From an uncultured Lachnospiraceae bacterium (lineage in GTDB: Bacteria > Bacillota > Clostridia > Lachnospirales > Lachnospiraceae): 50,926 nt of DNA. Both the position numbers and the translations under genes were made by a program. Within the stretch, counting starts at the first letter, position 1, and the number at the start of each line of letters is the position of its first letter. This document shows, one piece after another, positions 42,690 through 50,926 of the stretch. The stretch lies in the NCBI GenBank assembly GCA_934370915.1, contig CAKRNI010000002.1, positions 1 to 50,926 on the forward strand, written 5' to 3'. Below the pieces are notes generated by a model. The model was given only the letters and a program-made list of their open reading frames with translations. It searched no databases and was not told where the DNA came from.

Positions 42690-45600
42690 ATGGCTGAAGT
42701 TTTTGCAAATCCGCTCGTAGATCTGGCGGAGTATACTGATATGAAGCAGGATCTGGACAAGGGAAAAGGCCCGGTCCAGGTCAGCGGCGTGACGGATTCC
42801 CAGAAGGTCCATGTGATGCATGAACTCTCAAAGGACAATCCGTGGCGGCTCGTCGTGACCTATGACGATACCCGCGCGAAGGAGATCTTCGATGATTTCA
42901 GCTATTTTGAGCCGAATACCTGGCTGTATCCGGCAAGGGATCTTCTGTTTTACAGCTCGGATATCCACGGAAATCTTCTGACAAGACAGAGAATGCAGGT
43001 TTTTAAGCATTTGTTGGAAGATGAAGGCGGAGTTGTTGTGACAACGGTGGATGGTCTGATGGACCATCTTCTGCCGCTTTCCATAATCAAAGAAAGCTGC
43101 CTGAATATCATGGTGGGGCAGACGCTTGATATGGAGGAGATCAAGCATCTTCTCACCGGAATGGGCTACGAGCGCATGGGACAGGTAGATGGCATGGGAC
43201 AGTTTTCTGTCCGCGGTGGAATTCTGGATGTGTTCCCACTGACGGAGGAGGTTCCGGTCCGGATCGAGCTTTGGGGCGACGAGGTGGATTCCATCCGTTC
43301 CTTTGATGCCGAGAGCCAGCGATCGATCCAGCAGATGGACGAGGTTACGATCTACCCGGCGGCGGAGCTGATCCTCACGAAGGAACATATCGAAGAGGGA
43401 ATTTTGCGCCTGGAAGCCGACGAGAAAAAGCAGGAAAAAGCGTTCCGGGACCAGAAAAAGCCGGAGGAGGCACAGCGGATCCGGCGGGCTGTCGGGGAGC
43501 TTGTGGAATCCTTAAAGGAGGGCTTTGATGTCCAGACGCTGGATGCGTATATCAGGTACTTTTGTAGGGATACGGTTTCATTTCTTGACTATATGAAAGA
43601 AGTGGGCGCTAAGGTCACTTTAGTGTCTTCTGGGGCAGCCGGAAAAGCATCCGAAAAGAAACAGGCAGCTGGTCTCGCGTTGATCTTAGATGAGCCCCAG
43701 CGCATGAAGGAAAAAGCGGAGACCGTGGAAACCGAGTTCCGCGAGAGCATGTCCCACCGCCTGGAGCAGGGCTACATCCTGCCGGGTCAGGCGGATCTCT
43801 TATTTTCCTCAAAGACAGTGCTGGCGGAGTGCCATACGCCTCACTCGATCTTCATGACAGGGCTTGACCAGCGGCTTCCCGGTATGACGGTGAAAGAAAA
43901 ATACAGCCTTACCGGAAAGAATTTAAACTCCTATCAGAACAGCTTCGAGATCCTGATCAAGGACCTCACAAAATGGAAAAAGGACGGCTACCGTGTCGTT
44001 CTCCTTTCCGCGTCCAGAACCAGGGCGAGCCGTCTTGCAGGGGATCTGAGAGAGTATGATCTCCGTGCCTTCTGCCCGGAGGATGCGGGGCGCCCGGTGG
44101 CTCCGGGGGAGATCCTGGTCACCTACGGAAAGCTTCACAAGGGCTTTGAATACCCGCTGATCAAGTTCGTCGTCATCACCGAGGGCGATATGTTTGGCGT
44201 GGAAAAACGGAAGAAGAAGCGGAAAAAGTACAATTACGAGGGAAAGAAGATCAGCAGCTTCTCCGAACTTTCCGTCGGCGACTACGTGGTGCATGAGAGC
44301 CATGGTCTCGGTATCTATAAGGGAATCGAGAAGATCGAGCAGGATCATGTCATCAAGGACTATATCAAGGTCGAGTACGGTGACGGCGGAAACCTCTATC
44401 TTCCGGCGACCCGCCTGGAGGGGATCCAGAAGTATGCCGGGGCTGACGCGAAGGTTCCGAAGTTAAATAAGCTTGGCGGGACCGAGTGGACAAAGACGAA
44501 GACAAAAGTCCGCACGGCAGTCCGGGAGATCGCGAAGGAGCTTGTGGAGCTCTACGCGGCGCGTCAGGACGCGGAGGGCTTCCAGTATGGACCGGATACG
44601 GTGTGGCAGAAGGAATTTGAGGAGATGTTCCCCTATGATGAGACGGACGACCAGCTCACTGCCATCGACGATACGAAGCGGGACATGGAGAGCAAAAAGA
44701 TCATGGACCGCCTGATCTGCGGAGATGTGGGCTACGGAAAGACGGAGATCGCGCTCCGGGCAGCCTTTAAAGCCGTACAGGAAGAAAAACAGGTGGTCTA
44801 TCTGGTTCCGACAACGATCCTCGCACAGCAGATCTACAATACCTTTGTCCAGAGAATGAAGGATTTTCCGGTGCGGGTGGACATGATGTCGCGCTTCCGT
44901 ACACCGGGGGAGATGAAGAAGACGGTAGAAGGACTGAAAAAGGGGTATGTGGACATTATTGTCGGCACACACAGAGTCCTGTCAAAGGATGTGCAGTTTA
45001 AGAATCTTGGACTTCTGATTGTCGATGAGGAGCAGCGGTTCGGTGTGACCCATAAAGAGAAGATCAAGCAGATGAAGCAGAACGTGGACGTTCTGACCCT
45101 GACAGCAACGCCGATTCCGCGGACTCTGCATATGAGCCTTATCGGGATCCGCGACATGAGCGTTCTTGAAGAGCCGCCGGTGGACCGTGTTCCGATCCAG
45201 ACTTATGTCATGGAGTACAATGATGAGATGATCCGCGAAGCGATTCACAGAGAGTTAGGGCGCGGCGGGCAGGTGTACTATGTATACAACCGCGTCAACA
45301 ACATCGACGAGGTGGCAAACCATGTGGCATCTCTCGTGCCGGACGCGAATGTGGCCTTTGCCCATGGTCAGATGAATGAGCATCAGCTCGAGAAGATCAT
45401 GCTGGATTTCATCAACGGCGATATTGATGTGCTCGTGTCTACAACGATCATCGAGACGGGGCTGGATATTCCGAATGCCAACACGATGATCATTCAGGAT
45501 GCGGATCGTCTGGGACTTTCCCAGCTCTACCAGATCCGGGGGCGGATCGGACGGTCCAACCGGACCTCCTTTGCGTTTCTGATGTATAAACGGGATAAGA

Positions 45601-46295
45601 TGTTAAAGGAGGACGCGGAAAAACGTCTTCAGGCGATCCGGGAATTCACGGAGCTGGGATCCGGAATCAAGATCGCGATGCGTGACCTTGAGATCCGCGG
45701 TGCGGGAAATATCCTCGGAGCGGAGCAGCATGGACACATGGAGGCAGTCGGATATGACCTCTACTGCAAGATGCTCAACGAGGCGGTTATTGCCTTAAAG
45801 GGCGGACAGGAAGAGGAAGAGACCTTTGAGACTGTGGTGGACTGCGATATCGACGCGTTTATTCCGGACGGATATATCAAGAATGAGTATCTGAAGCTTG
45901 ATGTATACAAGAGAATTTCTGCCATCGAGACGGATGACGAGTATATGGATATGCAGGATGAGCTGATCGACCGGTTCGGCGATATTCCGAAATCCGTGGA
46001 TAACCTGCTGCGTGTAGCGGAATTAAAAGCCATGGCCCACCGCGCCTACGTGACCGAGGTGGACATCAACACCCAGGAGATCCGCATCGAACTCTACCCG
46101 AAGGCAAAGCTCGATGTCACCGGGATCCCGGCCCTCATCACTGAGTACAAGACTGCTCTGCGCTTCGCACAGGGCGAAAAGCCGGTGCTGTTCTATCAGG
46201 ATAAGGGAAAGAAGCATAAGGATTGCGAGCCGATGATGGAGAAAGCGAAGGAATTGCTTGGGAAGCTGGGGGAGTTGGCTGAGAGCAAGAAATAA
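42690..46295 (+). CDS. mfd: Transcription-repair coupling factor Mfd
   Basis: Displaces RNA polymerase stalled at DNA lesions and recruits UvrA. 1201 residues, full length. The N-terminal UvrB-like region includes LLFYSSDIHGNLLTRQRM and GQFSVRGGILDVFPLTEEVPVRIELWGDEVDSIR. The RNAP-interaction (CarD-like) domain contains LSVGDYVVHESHGLGIYKGI. RecG-like motor: Walker A GDVGYGKT (678-685), DEEQ box (779-782), TATPIPRTLHMSL, and QIRGRIGRS. C-terminal TRCF domain at the end. Ribosome site ACAGGAGG. Terminator follows. Confidence 0.98.
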   Translation: MAEVFANPLVDLAEYTDMKQDLDKGKGPVQVSGVTDSQKVHVMHELSKDNPWRLVVTYDDTRAKEIFDDFSYFEPNTWLYPARDLLFYSSDIHGNLLTRQRMQVFKHLLEDEGGVVVTTVDGLMDHLLPLSIIKESCLNIMVGQTLDMEEIKHLLTGMGYERMGQVDGMGQFSVRGGILDVFPLTEEVPVRIELWGDEVDSIRSFDAESQRSIQQMDEVTIYPAAELILTKEHIEEGILRLEADEKKQEKAFRDQKKPEEAQRIRRAVGELVESLKEGFDVQTLDAYIRYFCRDTVSFLDYMKEVGAKVTLVSSGAAGKASEKKQAAGLALILDEPQRMKEKAETVETEFRESMSHRLEQGYILPGQADLLFSSKTVLAECHTPHSIFMTGLDQRLPGMTVKEKYSLTGKNLNSYQNSFEILIKDLTKWKKDGYRVVLLSASRTRASRLAGDLREYDLRAFCPEDAGRPVAPGEILVTYGKLHKGFEYPLIKFVVITEGDMFGVEKRKKKRKKYNYEGKKISSFSELSVGDYVVHESHGLGIYKGIEKIEQDHVIKDYIKVEYGDGGNLYLPATRLEGIQKYAGADAKVPKLNKLGGTEWTKTKTKVRTAVREIAKELVELYAARQDAEGFQYGPDTVWQKEFEEMFPYDETDDQLTAIDDTKRDMESKKIMDRLICGDVGYGKTEIALRAAFKAVQEEKQVVYLVPTTILAQQIYNTFVQRMKDFPVRVDMMSRFRTPGEMKKTVEGLKKGYVDIIVGTHRVLSKDVQFKNLGLLIVDEEQRFGVTHKEKIKQMKQNVDVLTLTATPIPRTLHMSLIGIRDMSVLEEPPVDRVPIQTYVMEYNDEMIREAIHRELGRGGQVYYVYNRVNNIDEVANHVASLVPDANVAFAHGQMNEHQLEKIMLDFINGDIDVLVSTTIIETGLDIPNANTMIIQDADRLGLSQLYQIRGRIGRSNRTSFAFLMYKRDKMLKEDAEKRLQAIREFTELGSGIKIAMRDLEIRGAGNILGAEQHGHMEAVGYDLYCKMLNEAVIALKGGQEEEETFETVVDCDIDAFIPDGYIKNEYLKLDVYKRISAIETDDEYMDMQDELIDRFGDIPKSVDNLLRVAELKAMAHRAYVTEVDINTQEIRIELYPKAKLDVTGIPALITEYKTALRFAQGEKPVLFYQDKGKKHKDCEPMMEKAKELLGKLGELAESKK

Positions 46296-46309
46296 AAGCA
46301 TATGATATT

Positions 46310-46358
46310 AATAGCGCATTATTCATAAGCAGGAAAATGAATGTAATGCGCTATTTTT
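46310..46358 (+). terminator. Intrinsic terminator of mfd
   Basis: Stem AATAGCGCATTA (46310-46321) with TAATGCGCTATT (46344-46355), extended inward by ATTCAT/ATGAAT with a bulge, then a T-run (TTTTT). Starts 14 nt after the mfd stop. Confidence 0.9.
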
Positions 46359-46372
46359 ATGGATAAATCCTC

Positions 46373-46402
46373 TTCATGTTACGGGACAGGTTAGTGTATA
46401 AT
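46373..46402 (+). promoter_or_regulatory. Candidate promoter of the 1018-residue gene
   Basis: -10 TATAAT (46397-46402, perfect consensus), with a weak -35 TTCATG (46373-46378) at 18-nt spacing. It lies 52 nt upstream of the TTG start at 46455. Confidence 0.5.
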
Positions 46403-46454
46403 ATAAATGTAAGCGAACAATTTGACGAGTATGATCTAAAAGAGGGGTTTCAAT

Positions 46455-49400
46455 TTGAAAAAGCAATCAAGTTCAGATATATTATTAAATGAAAAATGTG
46501 ATAAGAGAAAAGAAATTGAAAGCATCATAGGGAAATTGAAATATAGTGAATTATCAATAAATGAAATTCCATTTGAATATCAACAGAATATGGATATTAT
46601 TAGAGAAGAAAGAAAACTCAATTTAAGAAGATCTGGTAGACGCGGATTTGATGTTATCAGACAAGTGTTCTTTGTCGAAGAATGGGAAAACACAGGCGAC
46701 AATGGAGATGAACTTCATCAAGATGAAAAATTGTTTGGTTCATTTGAAGAATTTTATAACTTTTTAGATGGTGATGTGTACGATAACGCTTGTTACTATC
46801 AATATAAATTTCCGAAAGATATTTTGAAGAAATATCACTTAAATATAGAAAAATTAAAAAGTAAGATATGCTTTCAAACTGAAACGATTGATGATTATGC
46901 GGAGCTTGTATTACAAAGAGATATTGATGAATATAACAGATGTGAAAAAAATAAAAGAGAAGTTAAACAATGGATAAATACCTTCAATGATTGCACTAAT
47001 TACGATGAGTTGAAAGTTGTATGTAAAGAATATGAAAAAACAGCATTGTCTCAGAACCTGTTGATTTACTTTTTCTTTTATCAATATGCTTATTGCAACC
47101 AATATAGTAAGTCAAAAATGAGAATACTTATGAAGTATTTATCGGATGACTGTTATATTGATTTTAATACAGTTCAAGGATTATGCTTTATTTTTGACCC
47201 TAAGGATGTGATTGCAGAATATAATTATTCTCAGGGTACGGAAGTCACTAATGCAAAACATAAAAAGCAATTAAAAGAATTTGTAAAAGATATCAATGAT
47301 AATAACATTGAAAAAGATGTTAAATGCATTTTTGACAATTTTACACACTATTATTATGAAATAACATGTATTAGTAGATATACAAATAGTAATAGTGGAC
47401 AACGTTTAGAAAAGGAATATCCGATTTATATATGCCGCGCTTTTGAAAAATTTAATGATTTTATTAACTATAGAAATGGAGATTTGAGAAATTGTGATTT
47501 ATCAAATGCATTTGAATTGAATGAAGAATTTGATAAATATAAAATAGATATAACAACAAAACTACCGATGAAAAACAAAAATGTAAGTTACAAAATAAAT
47601 AAGATATATAAAGATGGATATTTCTGGGTTGAACAAACTTGGTATAATACTGCCAAACAAGTGGTTAAAGAAAGGCCCCATAAATTTAAATATTTCTTTG
47701 ATTTTGTATATTTTCTCAAAGGAAATTTATCAAATGCCAATCTTATTTTATGTATTGGATTAAAATACTTGAATGATATATCGAATTTAAATTTACATGA
47801 TGCCCAGATGACTAGTGAACTTTGTGATAAATTTAAAATTCCATATGATGAATTTAAATATAATAAGAATGTTATTAGAGGTTTCTCTGAGGTTGTGAAA
47901 AATGAAAAGGATACAGCGTTAATACTACAGACATCGAGAGATGAGTTTATAGGAACTGAGAATTTCTATTTAGGTAAAAGCAGAAGAATTAGTTATATTT
48001 CGGATTTACATTTGATGCATAAAATTATGGATGCGAAGTGCAGATCAAAGGAAGACGTTATTTATTTAGTGCAAAAAATTATTGATAGAATATTGTGTGA
48101 AAGTAGTGAACTAACACTTATTGGAGGAGACGTCTCTGCAGAATTTTCTGTATTCGAATTATTTGTAAGGATGTTAAGAAAAAATATAGTTGATAAACAC
48201 ATGGGGAAACAGTTCATATTTATTCTTGGTAATCATGAACTGTGGGAATTCCCAAATTTCACATTGGACAAAATTGTAGAAAAATATAGAAAACTATTAA
48301 AAGAAAATAATATGTATTTATTACATAATGAATTATTTTATAGAAATGAGCATGCTGATGCGAAAATTATATCCTATAATGAGCTATGCCAAATGAGGAA
48401 TACTGATATTTCAGAAATGCTTCGATGTGCAAGATTAGTTATATTAGGTGGAATTGGATTCTCTGGATATAATGAGAAGTTTAATGCCAATATCGGATTA
48501 TATAGAAACACGATTGATAGAACTGTAGAAATTAAGGAAAGTAAAAAATTTGAAAGTTTATATAATAAGTTGATCAATATTCTTAATGATAAGAATACTA
48601 TCATATTGACTCATATGCCTAAAGAGGACTGGTCAATGAATAGTGATTGCCATGGCAAGTTTGTATACGTAAGTGGTCATACGCACAAAAATATATTTTT
48701 TGATGACGGAGAACAAAGAATATATGCGGATAATCAAATTGGATATAATAATCAGGATGTACATTTAAAGAATTTCTTGATAGATAATGACTATGATTGC
48801 TTTTCGAGTTATAAAGATGGGATTTATAAAATTACAAGTCAAGAATATCAAGATTTTATGCATGGAAAGAATATTCAAATGACCTTTACAAGGGATATTT
48901 ATGTACTTTATATGCTGAAGAAAAATAATTATTATTGCTTTATTCATCAATCAAAGAAGAATCAATTATGTATTTTGAATGGTGGAGCATTAAAGAAATT
49001 ACGGATAAATGATATACAATATTTCTTTAGTAACATGGATCGAGTGATTAAAATCATCAAGGAACCTTTAGATAAATATACACGTTATCAAGAAAAAATC
49101 GCAGAGAAAATTAAAAAAATTGGTGGTAGTGGAAATATTCATGGATGCATTATAGATATTGATTTTTTTAATCATGTGTATATCAATCCAAATGATATGA
49201 AAATTACAGGATATCGGGCATCTGATATGGTTAATAAAATAGTGTATCCTAATGTAGTGGCTTTGTTAAAGGCTGAGTGTCCTGTATTGTATAGTAATTA
49301 TGTAAAAATTATAGAAGAAGATAAAAACAATTTATTAGTTCCAGATATAAAACATAATGAGGTATCAGAATTACCCATAAAATATTTAGAAACGGATATT

Positions 49401-49511
49401 TATCGTGTTTCGAGAGAAGTAAAAAAGATGCAAAGAATAAACGACAACATATTGACTGCATGGTATGAAGTGGATTCCGGTAGATACATTGACATAGGAT
49501 ATAATATTTGA
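46455..49511 (+). CDS. AT-rich metallophosphoesterase-domain protein, unknown function
   Basis: 1018 residues, start TTG 46455 with AGAGGGG 7 nt upstream. The calcineurin-like phosphoesterase core is complete: ISDLHLM (D517, H519), GGDVS (D559), GNHE (N593, H594), LTHMP (H720), GHTH (H742, H744), so a two-metal hydrolase is likely. The N-terminal 500 residues are novel to me; two LRNCDLSNAF / GNLSNANLILC stretches resemble pentapeptide-repeat fragments. C-terminal 250 residues (YVLYMLKKNNYYCFIHQ region) unrecognised. Base composition is far more AT-rich than the operon genes and Lys/Asn/Ile codons dominate, pointing to horizontal transfer. No signal peptide or membrane helix. Substrate (nucleic acid, nucleotide or protein) cannot be told; a defence role is possible from context only. 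Confidence 0.8.
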   Translation: MKKQSSSDILLNEKCDKRKEIESIIGKLKYSELSINEIPFEYQQNMDIIREERKLNLRRSGRRGFDVIRQVFFVEEWENTGDNGDELHQDEKLFGSFEEFYNFLDGDVYDNACYYQYKFPKDILKKYHLNIEKLKSKICFQTETIDDYAELVLQRDIDEYNRCEKNKREVKQWINTFNDCTNYDELKVVCKEYEKTALSQNLLIYFFFYQYAYCNQYSKSKMRILMKYLSDDCYIDFNTVQGLCFIFDPKDVIAEYNYSQGTEVTNAKHKKQLKEFVKDINDNNIEKDVKCIFDNFTHYYYEITCISRYTNSNSGQRLEKEYPIYICRAFEKFNDFINYRNGDLRNCDLSNAFELNEEFDKYKIDITTKLPMKNKNVSYKINKIYKDGYFWVEQTWYNTAKQVVKERPHKFKYFFDFVYFLKGNLSNANLILCIGLKYLNDISNLNLHDAQMTSELCDKFKIPYDEFKYNKNVIRGFSEVVKNEKDTALILQTSRDEFIGTENFYLGKSRRISYISDLHLMHKIMDAKCRSKEDVIYLVQKIIDRILCESSELTLIGGDVSAEFSVFELFVRMLRKNIVDKHMGKQFIFILGNHELWEFPNFTLDKIVEKYRKLLKENNMYLLHNELFYRNEHADAKIISYNELCQMRNTDISEMLRCARLVILGGIGFSGYNEKFNANIGLYRNTIDRTVEIKESKKFESLYNKLINILNDKNTIILTHMPKEDWSMNSDCHGKFVYVSGHTHKNIFFDDGEQRIYADNQIGYNNQDVHLKNFLIDNDYDCFSSYKDGIYKITSQEYQDFMHGKNIQMTFTRDIYVLYMLKKNNYYCFIHQSKKNQLCILNGGALKKLRINDIQYFFSNMDRVIKIIKEPLDKYTRYQEKIAEKIKKIGGSGNIHGCIIDIDFFNHVYINPNDMKITGYRASDMVNKIVYPNVVALLKAECPVLYSNYVKIIEEDKNNLLVPDIKHNEVSELPIKYLETDIYRVSREVKKMQRINDNILTAWYEVDSGRYIDIGYNI

Positions 49512-49517
49512 TATATT
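49489..49517 (+). promoter_or_regulatory. Strong candidate promoter for the XRE-DUF3990 pair
   Basis: TTGACA (49489-49494, perfect -35), 17-nt spacer, TATATT (49512-49517). Initiation near 49524 leaves about 30 nt before the ATG. It begins inside the end of the 1018-residue gene. An imperfect palindrome, ATTTA-attata-TAAAT, lies just after the -10 and could be an operator for the encoded HTH (inference). Confidence 0.6.
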
Positions 49518-49554
49518 TAATTATATAAATAATGTTATATTTTGGAGAAATAGC

Positions 49555-50430
49555 ATGAAAAATTTGATAAAAAAAATTAGGCTTTATTTGAACATGAGTC
49601 AAACCGAGTTCGCAGAACATATGAATGTGTCTTTTGCAACAGTGAACCGTTGGGAAAATGGCCGGGCTGTTCCTAATAAACTGGCGCAGATGAGATTGTA
49701 TGAGTTGTGTAAGGCACAGGCAGTTCCAGTTTATGATATGACGTTGGAGAAAATTACGGAAGCGGCAAAAAAAATAGAAGTTGTTAAAGGAATGGTGATA
49801 CTTTATCATGGATCGAAATCCGGTATAGAGAGAATGATCGAACCGAAAAGCCGGAAGCAATGCGATTTTGGCAGAGGTTTTTATATGGGAACGGATCCAA
49901 GTCAGGCACTGACGTTGATTTGTGACTATGAAAAATCAAAATTTTATATTGTCTCTGTCGATACGAATAAACTTGAAATGTTAACGATTCCAGCAGATAT
50001 TGAGTGGGCAATGCTTGTAGCATATAACAGGGGAAGAATGGAGAGTATAAAGGGTACTGAATTTTATAACAAGTATCGAAATATGGCAGCAGGAAAAGAT
50101 CTGCTTATTGGAAGCATTGCGAATGACAGAATGTTTTATGTGATTGATAATTTCTTTATTGGAAATATCACAGATGCAGCATTGGTGCACAGCCTTTCTG
50201 CATTGCAATTAGGAAGTCAGTATGTTGCTGTCTCGCAGCGAGGATGTGATGCAATTCATATCGAAGCGGAAATAGAACTTTCATATTTAGAGAGGGCATT
50301 TATTAAGGAAGTTGCTGAGGAAAATCGTGCAAGGGGAGTTTCTCTTGCGAACGATATCTGCAAGAACTACCGCCGTGAAGGTTTATTTTTTGATGAGATT
50401 CTGGATAATGCAAAAACCGGAGGAAGATAA
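49555..50430 (+). CDS. XRE-HTH protein fused to a DUF3990 (ADP-ribosyltransferase-like) domain
   Basis: 291 residues. Residues 1-60 form an XRE helix-turn-helix (LNMSQTEFAEHMNVSFATVNRWENGRAVPN). Residues about 80-230 match DUF3990: ILYHGSKSGIERMIEP, CDFGRGFYMGTDPSQA and the later SANDRMFYVIDNFF block; the LYHGS and GFY motifs are reminiscent of the NAD-binding core of ADP-ribosyltransferases. Ribosome site TTGGAG. The downstream gene overlaps by one nucleotide. Combined HTH and enzyme suggest a toxin that also binds its own promoter; other roles are possible. Toxicity is not shown. Confidence 0.85.
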   Translation: MKNLIKKIRLYLNMSQTEFAEHMNVSFATVNRWENGRAVPNKLAQMRLYELCKAQAVPVYDMTLEKITEAAKKIEVVKGMVILYHGSKSGIERMIEPKSRKQCDFGRGFYMGTDPSQALTLICDYEKSKFYIVSVDTNKLEMLTIPADIEWAMLVAYNRGRMESIKGTEFYNKYRNMAAGKDLLIGSIANDRMFYVIDNFFIGNITDAALVHSLSALQLGSQYVAVSQRGCDAIHIEAEIELSYLERAFIKEVAEENRARGVSLANDICKNYRREGLFFDEILDNAKTGGR

Positions 50431-50846
50431 TGAATGAGATAGCTTTGAAACTTTGTGATATACAGGGAAGACTTTTTGAACTGTCGGCGGATCATAATTA
50501 CGGCAGCATGGAGTTTATTAAACTGTTTATGAATTCTGAGACGGCAAAAGCATTGGATTCCGAGTATAATCGTATGCAATGGGCAGGAGAAGAATATCTT
50601 TTAGATGAGGTTATCGGAAATGCCAAGACAGAAAGCTTGATTGGCGGAGAAGTATTTTCAAAAGATGTCCTGTATTGGATCGGTTATATTTATCGTTATT
50701 GGCATTATTACAGCGGTGAGGACAGCAAAAAGATATATAAACAAGCAGCAGTCGAAGTTATGAAACGAAATTATATGATGTTTCATACGATGGATCCGGT
50801 TCTTGCGATTGAGGATTTAAAAGAAATTTATAATCAGAAAAGATAA
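50430..50846 (+). CDS. Partner of the DUF3990 gene, unrecognised
   Basis: 138 residues, starting in a TAATG overlap with the DUF3990 gene. All-helical look, with FELSADHNYGSMEFIKLFMNSETAKALDSEYNRMQWAGEEYLLDEVIG and YWIGYIYRYWHYYSGEDSKKIYK. I associate this type with DUF3990 neighbours in gut Clostridia but cannot name a domain securely. It would be the antitoxin or accessory protein if the pair is a toxin-antitoxin system. The 80 nt after it, to the window end, hold only a small GTTCC-GAA-GGAAC hairpin. Confidence 0.8.
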   Translation: MNEIALKLCDIQGRLFELSADHNYGSMEFIKLFMNSETAKALDSEYNRMQWAGEEYLLDEVIGNAKTESLIGGEVFSKDVLYWIGYIYRYWHYYSGEDSKKIYKQAAVEVMKRNYMMFHTMDPVLAIEDLKEIYNQKR

Positions 50847-50926
50847 AAGTGAATATTACGTTTCAAATGTACCCCTGTTCCGAAGGAACGGATACCGGCA
50901 GTCCGGCACTATGATACCGTGAGTCC

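Overview
The window looks like chromosomal DNA of an anaerobic, low-to-mid GC Bacillota, most likely a Lachnospiraceae-type gut Clostridia (inferred). The reasons are a clostridial-type [FeFe] hydrogenase, strong AGGAGG ribosome binding sites throughout, Pth-Mfd housekeeping genes and DUF3990 genes. Nearly everything is on the + strand; the one clear exception is a LytTR regulator at 1836-2669. Layout: 1-1840 hydrogenase and a bidirectional terminator; 1836-2669 LytTR regulator; 2670-3036 divergent promoter region; 3037-34899 a contractile injection system (CIS) locus; 34921-41417 a membrane module; 41418-41981 a structured non-coding region; 41982-46295 pth and mfd; 46296-50926 an AT-rich acquired segment. 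// The CIS locus is the core of the window. It encodes a degenerate MalT/STAND-like regulator with a BTAD domain, two paralogous AAA+ ATPases that bracket the structural genes, one sheath, two tube proteins, a zinc-ribbon tail-assembly protein with a DUF6760 partner, a 1231-residue repeat-rich candidate tape measure, a LysM hub protein, a gp27-like hub and gpV-like spike, a gp25-like protein, two baseplate J-like proteins, tail protein I, an Ig-domain candidate fibre, a DUF4255 (Pvc16/Afp16-like) protein, a candidate cargo with a YbjN-like candidate chaperone, and a DUF4280 PAAR-like tip. No capsid, portal, terminase, integrase, holin or lysin is seen, so this is an eCIS/Afp-PVC-type device and not a prophage. 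// Three features stand out. (1) DUF6760 has no ATG/GTG/TTG start. Its frame is -1 to the preceding zinc-ribbon gene, and a canonical A-AAT-TTT slippery heptamer lies near the end of that gene, which suggests a lambda G/GT-like programmed frameshift directly ahead of the candidate tape measure. (2) The structural operon contains two single-pass membrane proteins, a pseudokinase-like protein and a MORN-repeat protein, which hints at a CIS docked to or controlled at the cell membrane. (3) A cargo/chaperone/tip cassette closes the operon. // Downstream and apparently in the same transcription unit are a Cache-HAMP receptor with a catalytically dead class III cyclase domain, two DUF2156 (GNAT/lysyltransferase-like) proteins, and a 995-residue fusion of extracytoplasmic propeller, Cache domain and MFS transporter. 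Whether they act with the CIS is inference. The final AT-rich genes (a metallophosphoesterase-domain protein of 1018 residues and an XRE-DUF3990 gene with a partner) look horizontally acquired and could be defence or toxin-antitoxin functions.
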